From positions 1-51,993 of the forward strand of contig JAHBXK010000024.1 of assembly GCA_019636535.1 (NCBI GenBank): a stretch of 51,993 bases of DNA, read 5' to 3'. Positions within the stretch are counted from its first letter, which is position 1; every line of letters begins with the position of its first letter. Made by a program: the position numbers and the translations under genes. This DNA comes from Phycisphaeraceae bacterium (GTDB lineage: Bacteria > Planctomycetota > Phycisphaerae > Phycisphaerales > UBA1924). Of this stretch, positions 25,514-32,746 are shown in pieces. The notes beneath the pieces are model-generated. The model had not been told where the DNA came from. It did no database searches and saw only the letters and a list, made by a program, of their open reading frames with translations.

Positions 25514-26827
25514 TCACTGGCTCTCGATGCGCTGTGGCTTGTCGCCGTTACGCTGGAGGGCGGTCTGTTCGCCGCTCTCGGCGGGCGCGGGCTTGATGGC
25601 CTCGATCAACTGCCCGTCCTTGAGGGTGGCGAGAACCTTGTATGGTCCGGCGACGACGAGGTCGTCGGCGCTGATCCCGCTGAGGACGACGGTGGAGGTG
25701 AGGTCGCTGGTGCCGGTGACGACGGGCGTGGCGACGGCCTTGCCGTCGCGCATGACGTAGACCACGCGGGTGAATGACTTGTTGCGCTGGGAGCCGTCGA
25801 TCCTGGAGCGTGCCTTGGCGGGCAGGTCGTCGGTGCGGCGGTCGAGGACGGACTGGCTGGGCACCTTGAGCACGTCCTGCTGGGTTTCGACCTGGATGTC
25901 GGCGTTGGCGGTGAGCCCGGCCATGAGTTGCTCGCCCGGTTCGAGTTCGAGGTGGATCTGGGTCTCGAAGTAGCCCTTGCCCTCGCGCGTGAGTTCGCGG
26001 AGCCGGCGGACTTGGCGGACGACGCCGGTGAACTCGCGTCCGGGGTAGGCGTTGACAAAGACCTTGGCGCGCTGGCCGGGCTTGACGGAGGCGACGGACG
26101 ACTCGTCGACCTCGGCCTTCATGACCATGGTCGAGAGGTCGCCGATGCGCATGATGGTCTGTCCGACGTTGTTGAAGGTGCCCAGGACGAGTTCGCCGAC
26201 TTCCTTGCTGAGCAGGGTGATGGTGCCGTCGATGGGAGAGGCGATGACGCAGTTCTGCACGTCGCGCTCGGCGCGGCGGAGGTTGGCGCGGGAGATCTCG
26301 ATGGCGTGTTCGGAGACGCGGACCGCGGCGGAGGTCTGGGCGAAGGCGGCCTCGGCGGACTCGAGTTCGGCGGCGGAGCGCACGTCGGATTCGTGGAGTT
26401 GGCGGATGCGGTCGAGGTCGCGCTTGGATTGTGCCTGCGACGCCCGGGTGCCTTCGAGTCTTGCTTCCTCAGCGCGGACCGAAGCGCGTTGTGCTTCGAG
26501 CGCGGCGAGGAGTTCTTCGGCGTCGAGGCGCACGACCACGTCGTCCTTGCGCACCTGCTGGCCCTCGCGGAAGGGCAGGGCGATGATGCGTGCGGAGACC
26601 TGCGCGGTGATCTCGACGGCGGAGACGGGCTCAACGCGTCCGGGCGCGCTGACGACGCGGACGAGTTCGCCCTTGCGGACGGGCTCGAGCCGGACCTGCA
26701 CGGGCTTGGTCTGTCCGCGCATGCGGTCGATCATCGCCTTGCCCGTGGTGGAGCGGGCGAAGGCCCATCCGCCCGCCGCGAGGGCGATGACGATCGCCAG
26801 CCCGATGCCGATCAGCCATTTCCACAC
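25514..26827 (-). CDS. MacA/HlyD-type membrane fusion protein
   Basis: 437 residues. An N-terminal anchor helix (WLIGIGLAIVIALAAGGWAFA) is followed by a lipoyl half (GRVEPVSAVEITAQVSARIIAL, REGQQVRKDDVVVRLD), a helical hairpin of about 100 residues (AALEAQRASVRAEEARLEG ... ANLRRAERDVQN), the second lipoyl half (ASPIDGTITLLSKEVGE) and beta-barrel and membrane-proximal domains. It bridges the ABC permease and the TolC-like duct in the periplasm. It is the first gene of the four-gene operon. The GTG start at 26825-26827 has AGGGAG upstream. Transcription probably starts in the 640-base gap to the right. Confidence 0.93.
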   Translation of the reverse strand: MWKWLIGIGLAIVIALAAGGWAFARSTTGKAMIDRMRGQTKPVQVRLEPVRKGELVRVVSAPGRVEPVSAVEITAQVSARIIALPFREGQQVRKDDVVVRLDAEELLAALEAQRASVRAEEARLEGTRASQAQSKRDLDRIRQLHESDVRSAAELESAEAAFAQTSAAVRVSEHAIEISRANLRRAERDVQNCVIASPIDGTITLLSKEVGELVLGTFNNVGQTIMRIGDLSTMVMKAEVDESSVASVKPGQRAKVFVNAYPGREFTGVVRQVRRLRELTREGKGYFETQIHLELEPGEQLMAGLTANADIQVETQQDVLKVPSQSVLDRRTDDLPAKARSRIDGSQRNKSFTRVVYVMRDGKAVATPVVTGTSDLTSTVVLSGISADDLVVAGPYKVLATLKDGQLIEAIKPAPAESGEQTALQRNGDKPQRIESQ

Positions 26828-27066
26828 CTGTTAGGACTCCCTGCGAGTTCGTTTCCGCCACCGTCGGTTGCCCGGTTCGAGAAGCCGGATGCTCCATCGT
26901 TGGCCTGTTGTTGTCCGCTGCCGCCGAATCGTCGTGGCAAGACCCGATCAATCGTCGTGAAAGTGAGGGGTGGTCGGCCTGAGGTTATCCCATGAAACAG
27001 ATGATCTCGCGACAGTTCAACTTCTTGGGGGAACTTTGCGCGAACTTGCGAAACAAGGAGGACCGG

Positions 27067-27159
27067 ATGCACGAACAATGCTCCGATGTGTCGGCGGGAG
27101 GGAGAAGCCGACGATCAGGGAGCACCGTTTCGGAAGTCGGGTTTGGGCGGTCAGCGTGA
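27067..27159 (+). CDS. possible small ORF with perfect ribosome site
   Basis: AAGGAGG (27055-27061) stands 5 bases before ATG at 27067. The frame encodes about 30 residues, starting MHEQCSDVSAGG and ending before TGA at 27157-27159. The product is Ser/Gly/Arg-rich with no recognisable features. It lies upstream of the hairpin and terminator on the same strand and could be a leader peptide. The ribosome site may be coincidental. Confidence 0.25.
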   Translation: MHEQCSDVSAGGRSRRSGSTVSEVGFGRSA

Positions 27160-27240
27160 AGGCCATGCGAGATGATCGATCCGGCCCAGACTTTCGGACA
27201 GCGAGAGCCACGAACGCTCGGACCAGAGTTTGACCCACAC

Positions 27241-27300
27241 TCCGCCGGGAGAGCGTGCTGCCTTTCTTGCAGGCGCGCTCAGGACCCATCCCCCGGCGGA
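27241..27300 (+). ncRNA. strong extended hairpin, candidate structured RNA
   Basis: TCCGCCGGG (27241-27249) is exactly complementary to CCCGGCGGA (27292-27300). Inside it, GAGCG-TGC-TGC (from 27251) pairs with GCA-g-GCG-CGCTC (ending 27280) around loop CTTTCTT. An intrinsic terminator follows 8 bases later. The unit looks like the 3' end of a small RNA or an mRNA leader. No known RNA family is recognised. Confidence 0.45.
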
Positions 27301-27308
27301 ACCCACAC

Positions 27309-27343
27309 ACCCCTCCGGTCGCTAACGCGGCTGGAGGGGTTTT
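27309..27343 (+). terminator. intrinsic terminator, plus strand
   Basis: ACCCCTCC (27309-27316) pairs with GGAGGGGT (27333-27340), extended inwards by GGTCGC/GCGGCT pairs to a TAAC loop. TTTT follows. On the minus strand there is no T-run, so it must end a plus-strand transcript starting in this gap. Confidence 0.85.
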
Positions 27344-27472
27344 CGCTTGGCGGGCGCGGGTCGGGTGCGTGTTGGCGCGCTGCGTGGGACGGAGCATGAA
27401 AGAGGGCGGCCGCGTGGGCCGCCCTCGTGCGTGAGCATGGGATGTCGGTCAGCGCGACCGGGGCGGAAGAAC

Positions 27473-28843
27473 TCAGAGCCCGCCGCCGGTGAGCGTTTGG
27501 AGGCGGTTGAGGTTGAGGACGGGGATGGCGGCCTCGGTGGCGCGTTGCATCAACTCGTCGTAGCGATCGCGGATCTGGCGCAGGCGGATGTACTGCTGCA
27601 CGACCTCGATCGGGGCGTTTCGGCTGGGCTCGGGGGGGAGGACGGGGCGCTCACCAAGGACGAGGAAGTCGACGTCGCCGGTCAACTCCTCAACGACCTC
27701 GCCGCGCCAGGCGAGGATCTTGGCTCGGACGTCTGCGGCTTCCTGCGGGGTGTACCGCCCGTCGCGGTTGGAGTCGAAGTTGCCGAAGACGACGAACTTG
27801 TAGGTCTTGCGCGGGTCGTAGACGGCGTTGGCGATCTTGTCGCCGCGGATGATGGAGTTGCCGCGGCTCTCGCGGATGATTCTGGCGGTGGCGGTGTCCT
27901 GATCGATCTTGATGACTTCGATGGAGGCCTTGCCGCGCGGGACGACGCCGTCGGCGTCGGGCCGCATGGCGGAGGCGTCGGTGTAGACCTCGAAGGGGAG
28001 TCCGAGGGTGAGGCGGTCGTTCCGGCCGCGGTTGATGAAGACGGTGCGCTCGATGGGATCGACGCCGATGATCTCGCCGTCGACGAGGAGGTCTTCGGAC
28101 TGGCCGGTGTAGCGCTGGCCCTTGGCGTACTTCTCGAGTTCGGCGATTCGGCTGCGGTCGAGCACGCGCTCGCTCTGCAGGCGGCGGAGTTCGTTGTTGA
28201 GCGCCTCTTCGCGGTTCTGCGCCTCGGCCCTGATGCGGTCGACGCGCGCGTCGGACTCGGACTTGTGGACGTTGATCTGGTCGCGGAGGCGGTCGACGTC
28301 GTCCTTGTACTTGTCGATCTCGGCGGTTGCGGCGGCGATCGTCTGGCGCGCCTGGGCCTCGATGTCGCTGACGCGGCGGGCCTCGCTTGCGCGGTCGGTC
28401 AGGGCTCGGTCGCGGGCCGACTCGGCGTCGGTCAGCCGCTGCTGCATGCCGGCGATCTGTGTCTCACGGTCGCGGACGATGGCGAGCAGGTTGGTGCTGC
28501 CCGAATCGCGGACGCCCTCGAGTTTGCGCATGAGATCGGCGGCCGAGTCGCGCTGCGAGCCGGTGACGCGGGCCATGATCTCGCGCTGCGATTCGAGGAG
28601 GTAGCCGATGGCGCTCTTGCGCTGCTGGCGCGCGACCGAGACGATCTGTTGCACGGCGTCGTTGCCGCGCTCGGCCTCGGTGATGAAGTCCCTGGTGCCT
28701 TCCTGCGCCTCGTTCAGGCTCTTCTGCAGGTTGGACTTCTGGCTGTAGAAGACGATCGTGGTCACGAACAGCGCCAGCGTGGCGATGCCCAGCAGCGTTA
28801 CCGTGATGCCCACCCCGATGCTCGAAGATGTCCGACTCGCCAT
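27473..28843 (-). CDS. membrane-anchored coiled-coil protein with EF-hand-like loop
   Basis: 456 residues. One N-terminal membrane helix (VGITVTLLGIATLALFVTTIVFY) is followed by a coiled coil of about 200 residues (SLNEAQEGTRDFITEAERG ... NNELRRLQSERVLDRSRIAELEKYAKG). A C-terminal globular part begins near 265 (LLVDGEIIGVDPIERTVFINRGRNDRLTLGLPFEVY, then GKASIEVIKIDQDTATARII). Near residue 354 the loop DSNRDGRYTPQE fits the EF-hand calcium pattern. It probably stands in the periplasm, like a cell-envelope spacer or scaffold. No enzyme motif is seen. The ATG at 28841-28843 has GGAG 9 bases upstream. Confidence 0.8.
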   Translation of the reverse strand: MASRTSSSIGVGITVTLLGIATLALFVTTIVFYSQKSNLQKSLNEAQEGTRDFITEAERGNDAVQQIVSVARQQRKSAIGYLLESQREIMARVTGSQRDSAADLMRKLEGVRDSGSTNLLAIVRDRETQIAGMQQRLTDAESARDRALTDRASEARRVSDIEAQARQTIAAATAEIDKYKDDVDRLRDQINVHKSESDARVDRIRAEAQNREEALNNELRRLQSERVLDRSRIAELEKYAKGQRYTGQSEDLLVDGEIIGVDPIERTVFINRGRNDRLTLGLPFEVYTDASAMRPDADGVVPRGKASIEVIKIDQDTATARIIRESRGNSIIRGDKIANAVYDPRKTYKFVVFGNFDSNRDGRYTPQEAADVRAKILAWRGEVVEELTGDVDFLVLGERPVLPPEPSRNAPIEVVQQYIRLRQIRDRYDELMQRATEAAIPVLNLNRLQTLTGGGL

Positions 28844-29177
28844 GCCGCTGAACTCCAGACCCCCGCACGACCGATCCGTTGACACCCCGCCGGACACAGC
28901 GTCCGGCGGTGCGATGCACTCCCCCTCCGTCCGCGACGCCTCAGACCGGACCTCGCCGGACCATGAGCCGAACTCGTTCCTCCCCGCAAGGCGGCTCCCC
29001 ATCCACCTGATCGAGCAAGATCTTTCTTAAGGTACGCCCGCAGCGAAGGCTCGGATGCCCCGTGGCGGGTGGGAGAGCCCGCAAGTGTCGCACGAACGGG
29101 CACTTTCGTCAATCCGAGCGCCGCCGAATCAACGGTTTTCCTTTCGGGGGGTGGTCGGCTGAACGAACCCCGGCGGT
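28844..29177. other. intergenic region between divergent genes
   Basis: It separates the minus-strand coiled-coil gene from the plus-strand acetyltransferase gene and must hold both promoters. A TTGACG hexamer on the minus strand near 29110 is a weak -35 candidate. No gene is seen. Confidence 0.45.
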
Positions 29178-29846
29178 GTGGCCGATGGTGGGCGCGTGAA
29201 TTCGGAGTTTGAAAGGGCACTCGGAAACGGCGGCGTCGTTCTGATCGGCGGCGGTGGGCATGCGCTCGTGGTGGCGGAGGCGGCGGAGGGCGTCGGTCTA
29301 ACCGTTGCGGGGTGCGTGGACGACCATCCAGAGCCGGTCTTGGTCAGCGGCGCGTTCGCCAAGCCGTACTTCGGTCCGGTCTCGGCGGTGCCGGAGCTGG
29401 GGCCATCGTGCCGGTTTGTGCTGGCCTTCGGGTCGTTGGAGGCGCGAGAGCGGGTGTTGCGGTCGGGGATTGTGCCGTTGGATCGATTTGTAACTATTTG
29501 TCACGCAGGTGCTTGCGTGTCTCGATCGGCGGTGATCGGGGCGGGGACGTTTGTCGGTCCGCGGGCGGTGATCAACGCCCGGGCGCTGATCGGTGAGCAC
29601 GCCATCATCAACACGGGGGCGGTGGTGGAGCACGAGTGCCGGGTGGAGTCCAATGTCCACGTGGCTCCGTCGGCGACGCTCGGGGGGCGGTGCGAGGTGG
29701 GTGCGGGCACGCTGATCGGGATCGGCGCGAGGGTGATCCCGGGGATCAGGATTGGTGAGGGCGCGGTGATCGGGGCGGGGGCGGTTGTGATTCGCGATGT
29801 GCCGGCGGGCGCCAAGGTGGTCGGTTGTCCGGCGCGGGCGATGTGA
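29178..29846 (+). CDS. PglD/NeuD-family sugar O- or N-acyltransferase
   Basis: 222 residues. An N-terminal Rossmann-like part (GGVVLIGGGGHALVVAEAAEGVGLTVAGCVDD) carries the G-G-G-G-H of PglD/NeuD proteins. A left-handed beta-helix of hexapeptide repeats follows (SAVIGAGTFVGPRAVINARALIGEHAIINTGAVVEHECRV ... CEVGAGTLIGIGARVIPGIRIGEGAVIGAGAVVIRDVPAG). The histidine in VVEHECRV is the usual catalytic position. It transfers acetyl (or another acyl) from CoA to an amino or hydroxy sugar of a surface glycan. Two GTG codons (29178, 29196) could start it; neither has a clear ribosome site. No other sugar gene adjoins it. Confidence 0.88.
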   Translation: MADGGRVNSEFERALGNGGVVLIGGGGHALVVAEAAEGVGLTVAGCVDDHPEPVLVSGAFAKPYFGPVSAVPELGPSCRFVLAFGSLEARERVLRSGIVPLDRFVTICHAGACVSRSAVIGAGTFVGPRAVINARALIGEHAIINTGAVVEHECRVESNVHVAPSATLGGRCEVGAGTLIGIGARVIPGIRIGEGAVIGAGAVVIRDVPAGAKVVGCPARAM

Positions 29847-29865
29847 CGAACTTGTGGAGAGCGGG

Positions 29866-30621
29866 TCAGGTGCGCGGCTCGAGTTCGGGGTCTTCCGCGT
29901 CCGGCTGGGCTTCGATACCCTCTTCGTCGGGTTCGGCGGCTTCGGGCACGTCCATTTCCGCATCCGCCAACTGATTCAGGGGGTCGGACTCGTGGTCGGG
30001 GTCAGTGCACTGGTGCTTGACCTTGGCCTCGGCGATGACGTCGCCCGCGAAGGCCAAGCCCGACGCCGCGACGCCCCCGATCGCGCCAGCGGCTGCCCGG
30101 CTGGTCTCGGGAAGCAGGCCGAAGAGGACGCACATGACCCCCGCGGCGATGAGCCACAGGCGGGTGGTGTTGTTGACCGTCAGGCGTTCGAGCATCGAGA
30201 GATCGCGGTCACGGGGCACGTTGGGCAGTCGCAGCGGGCCGGGCTCGAGCGAGGGGAAGACGCTGGCGCTGGTGCGAGAGACGTCGGGGGTGGGCAGGAG
30301 CGGGACTCGGTCGGCGGGGGTGACGTTCAACTGCGTGGCGCCGAGCGAGAGGAGCACGCACTCGTCGCCGGACTTTGCCGCGGCGAGGTAGCGTCCGTAT
30401 CGCTCGAGACGCTCGATTCGGTGCTGCTCGATGGAGACCGCGCGGTCGCGCTGCCAGCGTGCGTCTTCGAGGTCGTGCTGCGCGGGGATGAGCACCACGG
30501 CGGCGATGATCGCGATGCCGCTGATGAGGAAGAGCCAGCCGGGGTCGAGGCTGATGAGCGCGCGGCGGACGGGCGGAGCGGAGTCGGGCTCGGCTGGCGG
30601 GTGTGTGTTGCGGTCCCACAT
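29866..30621 (-). CDS. membrane protein of unknown function
   Basis: 251 residues. Helix 1 (WLFLISGIAIIAAVVLIPAQ) is followed by a region of about 95 residues with a helical start (DLEDARWQRDRAVSIEQHRIERLERYGRYL), then helices 2-3 (LWLIAAGVMCVLFGLLPE, AAGAIGGVAASGLAFAGDVIA). The acidic C-terminus is rich in Asp, Glu and Pro (DVPEAAEPDEEGIEAQPDAEDPELEP). ATG at 30619-30621. It converges with the acetyltransferase gene and diverges from the ketosynthase gene. No family is recognised. Confidence 0.7.
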   Translation of the reverse strand: MWDRNTHPPAEPDSAPPVRRALISLDPGWLFLISGIAIIAAVVLIPAQHDLEDARWQRDRAVSIEQHRIERLERYGRYLAAAKSGDECVLLSLGATQLNVTPADRVPLLPTPDVSRTSASVFPSLEPGPLRLPNVPRDRDLSMLERLTVNNTTRLWLIAAGVMCVLFGLLPETSRAAAGAIGGVAASGLAFAGDVIAEAKVKHQCTDPDHESDPLNQLADAEMDVPEAAEPDEEGIEAQPDAEDPELEPRT

Positions 30622-30737
30622 TCGGCCAACATCATCGGCGGAGCATCGCCGCGTGCGAGACTTTGACGGGTGTCGGAGGGGTTCTGGCCGGCCGACCCGA
30701 TTCTCGACCGAACAGAACGCCGCTAGAATCGGCCCGC

Positions 30738-32084
30738 ATGCACGACGGTGTGGTCATCACGGGTATCGGGTGCGTCTCGGCGGTCGGGCTGGGGTGGCCG
30801 GCGCTCTGGAACGGCCTGGTGGAGGGTCGAGCGGCGATCGGCACGCCGACACGTCTCGACGCTTCGGGGTTTCGGTCGAAACTCGCGGGTCAGGTTCCCG
30901 ACTTCAAGGCGACCGAGTACGTGCCCAAGAGTTACCGCAAGGCCGTGAAGGTGATGGCCCGCGACACCGAACTGGCGGTGGTGGCGGCCAGGTTCGCGGT
31001 AGAAGACGCGGGGATCGCGACGCGCGGAACGCTTGAGGGGGGCGCGGAGGGTCGGCAGGCCACATACGCCTCGGGTCGCATGGGTTGTCACATCGGCGCG
31101 GGTCTGATCGCGGCGGACTCGCCGGAAATGGCCGAGGCGATGAGCACGGCCAGGGACGAGGGGGACGGGCTGAGTCTCGCGGCGTGGGGGGGCGGGGGGG
31201 CCGGCGCGGGCACGGGGATGGAGCAACTGACGCCGCTGTGGCTGCTGAAGTACCTGCCGAACATGCTCGCGTGCCACGTGACGATCATCCACGGGTGCGA
31301 GGGACCGTCGAACACGATCACGTGCGCGGAGGCCTCCGGCTTGTTGTGCGTCGGGGAGAGCACGCGGGTGATTCAGCGCGGCGATGCGGACCTGTGCTTT
31401 TCGGGCGGGTGCGAGAGCAAACTGAACCCGATGGGCATGCTCAGGCTCGACCTTGCGGGCTGGACCGCGCCGACGGGGGATGAGTCGGACGGCTCGGCCG
31501 TGATCCGTCCGTACGACCCGGCATCGAAGGGCGCGCTGATCGGTGAGGGCGGTGCGATCCTGATCCTCGAATCGACCGACTCCGCGCGCAAGCGCGGGGC
31601 GAAGGTCTACGCGAGCGTGGCGGGCTACGGCGGCGGCATGTCGGATGCCTTTTACACGCGCGCGCCGGATGCGGTGGAGGGGTACGAGTCGGCGGTGCGC
31701 AACGCGCTGGACGACGCGAAGATGACGCCCGAGCAGATCGACGCGATCGTGCCGATGGCCTCGGGCATTCCCGCGTTGGACCGGGCGGAGGCCGCCGCGC
31801 TGAGGGCCGTGTTCGGGGAGCGATTGCCGACGATCCCGCTGGTGACGCTGGCACCGAACGTGGGTCTGTGCTCGGCGGGCGCGGCCGCGTTGCAGGTGGC
31901 GGTGGCGGCGGGGTGCCTGCATCAGCAGCGGCTGCCAGCGCGGTTGCACGCGGGTTCGCCCGAGAAGGGGCTGGACGCGGGGCGGGTCTCAGCGCGGAGC
32001 GCCAACCTACAGTCCATTCTGGTGTGCACCGGATCGATGGGGGGGACGAACGCGGCGGTGGTGTTGCGGCGTGCGGGCGCGTGA
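30738..32084 (+). CDS. degenerate beta-ketoacyl synthase (chain-length-factor-like)
   Basis: 448 residues with the thiolase-fold layout of FabF-type enzymes: VVITGIGCVSAVGLGWPALWNGLVEGRAAIG at the N-terminus, CEGPSNTITCAEASGLLCVGE with the nucleophile cysteine near 196, GEGGAILILES, and SMGGTNAAVVLRR at the end. The two catalytic histidines are gone. DAIVPMASGIPALDRAEA aligns without gaps to the usual D-x-I-N-A-H-G-T stretch with Met (near 340) for His. APNVGLCSAGAA replaces the K-x-x-x-G-H site, giving Ala for Lys and Leu (near 377) for His. It probably pairs with the intact synthase encoded at 32747, as KS-beta does with KS-alpha in type II systems. Classical KS-beta instead loses the cysteine. 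ATG at 30738. Confidence 0.88.
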   Translation: MHDGVVITGIGCVSAVGLGWPALWNGLVEGRAAIGTPTRLDASGFRSKLAGQVPDFKATEYVPKSYRKAVKVMARDTELAVVAARFAVEDAGIATRGTLEGGAEGRQATYASGRMGCHIGAGLIAADSPEMAEAMSTARDEGDGLSLAAWGGGGAGAGTGMEQLTPLWLLKYLPNMLACHVTIIHGCEGPSNTITCAEASGLLCVGESTRVIQRGDADLCFSGGCESKLNPMGMLRLDLAGWTAPTGDESDGSAVIRPYDPASKGALIGEGGAILILESTDSARKRGAKVYASVAGYGGGMSDAFYTRAPDAVEGYESAVRNALDDAKMTPEQIDAIVPMASGIPALDRAEAAALRAVFGERLPTIPLVTLAPNVGLCSAGAAALQVAVAAGCLHQQRLPARLHAGSPEKGLDAGRVSARSANLQSILVCTGSMGGTNAAVVLRRAGA

Positions 32085-32149
32085 CCGGCGACCGTGGCGG
32101 AACGGCCGGCCGCACGCACGTACGGCGAACGGGACGAAGGAGCAAGCGG

Positions 32150-32704
32150 ATGCACGAGGAACACGGACATCGCGGCCGGGGCCGCTCGGGCGGAGGCGGC
32201 GGTGGGCGAGAAGGCCGCGGCGTGCCGCTGGCGGATCTCGACCCCGCGCTCACCGAGGTCTCCCGGAAACTGATCGGCTGCGCGATCGAGGTGCACAAGG
32301 GCCTCGGTCCGGGCTTCGACGAGGCGATCTATCAGGCCGCGCTCGAGCACGAACTGCGTCAGATGGGCGTTCCGTTCGCGTCGCACGCCAAGGTCGCGGT
32401 GAAGTACCGCGGGCAGGAGGTCGGGCACAAGTCGGCGGACCTGATCATCGACAACCGCTTCATCGTCGAGATGATGGCCAGCCGGGGCGAGATCGGCGGG
32501 GCGGATCGCGCAGCGCTCCGCGCGCTGCTGCGTGCTGCGGATATGGAACTGGGCCTGATCATCAACTTCGCCGAGCGTCGGCTGAAGGACGGGCTGGTTC
32601 GCGTGCTGAACCCCGACAAACTGAACCTGCCCAAGGGCGACCACCACGACGACGATGCGCACGACAGCGGGTTCTCGGAGATGGAGTCCGAGTCGCACGC
32701 CTGA
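32150..32704 (+). CDS. GxxExxY-family protein
   Basis: 184 residues. After a Gly/Arg-rich N-terminal tail of about 25 residues comes the family core: ALTEVSRKLIGCAIEVHKGLGPGFDEAIYQAALEHELRQMGVPF, containing the name-giving GFDEAIY. VAVKYRGQEVGHKSADLIIDNRFIVEM and LIINFAERRLKDGLVRVLNP follow. The fold is related to PD-(D/E)XK nucleases (E..Y, D-L-I-I, E-M), and the cellular role is not established. AAGGAG stands 7 bases before the ATG at 32150. It lies between the two ketosynthase genes, 65 bases after the first and 42 bases before the second, an unexpected place for this family. The Asp/His-rich tail is unusual. Confidence 0.9.
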   Translation: MHEEHGHRGRGRSGGGGGGREGRGVPLADLDPALTEVSRKLIGCAIEVHKGLGPGFDEAIYQAALEHELRQMGVPFASHAKVAVKYRGQEVGHKSADLIIDNRFIVEMMASRGEIGGADRAALRALLRAADMELGLIINFAERRLKDGLVRVLNPDKLNLPKGDHHDDDAHDSGFSEMESESHA

Positions 32705-32746
32705 TCGGGCGCGGGCGCCGCATCCCTCTGAGCAAGAGTTGAACGT

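Larger units (their letters stand above)
26828..27472. other. long intergenic region with RNA hairpins, no clear protein gene
   Basis: Between two minus-strand genes lies 645 bases. It contains a possible 30-codon reading frame, a strong stem-loop and a plus-strand terminator, all listed separately. It should also contain the promoter of the export operon. Larger open frames on both strands have poor starts and conflict with one another. Confidence 0.5.

Noticed and set aside
26970..27233. Plus-strand 87-codon frame in the gap before the export operon
   Set aside because: No ribosome site before its GTG start; it conflicts with the better-placed small frame and with the hairpin.
27241..27343. 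Possible SRP RNA, tmRNA or RNase P RNA
   Set aside because: None of the signature loops of these RNAs can be found (no GGAAGG/GCAGCC SRP tetraloop region, no tmRNA tag or T-arm, no RNase P conserved blocks).
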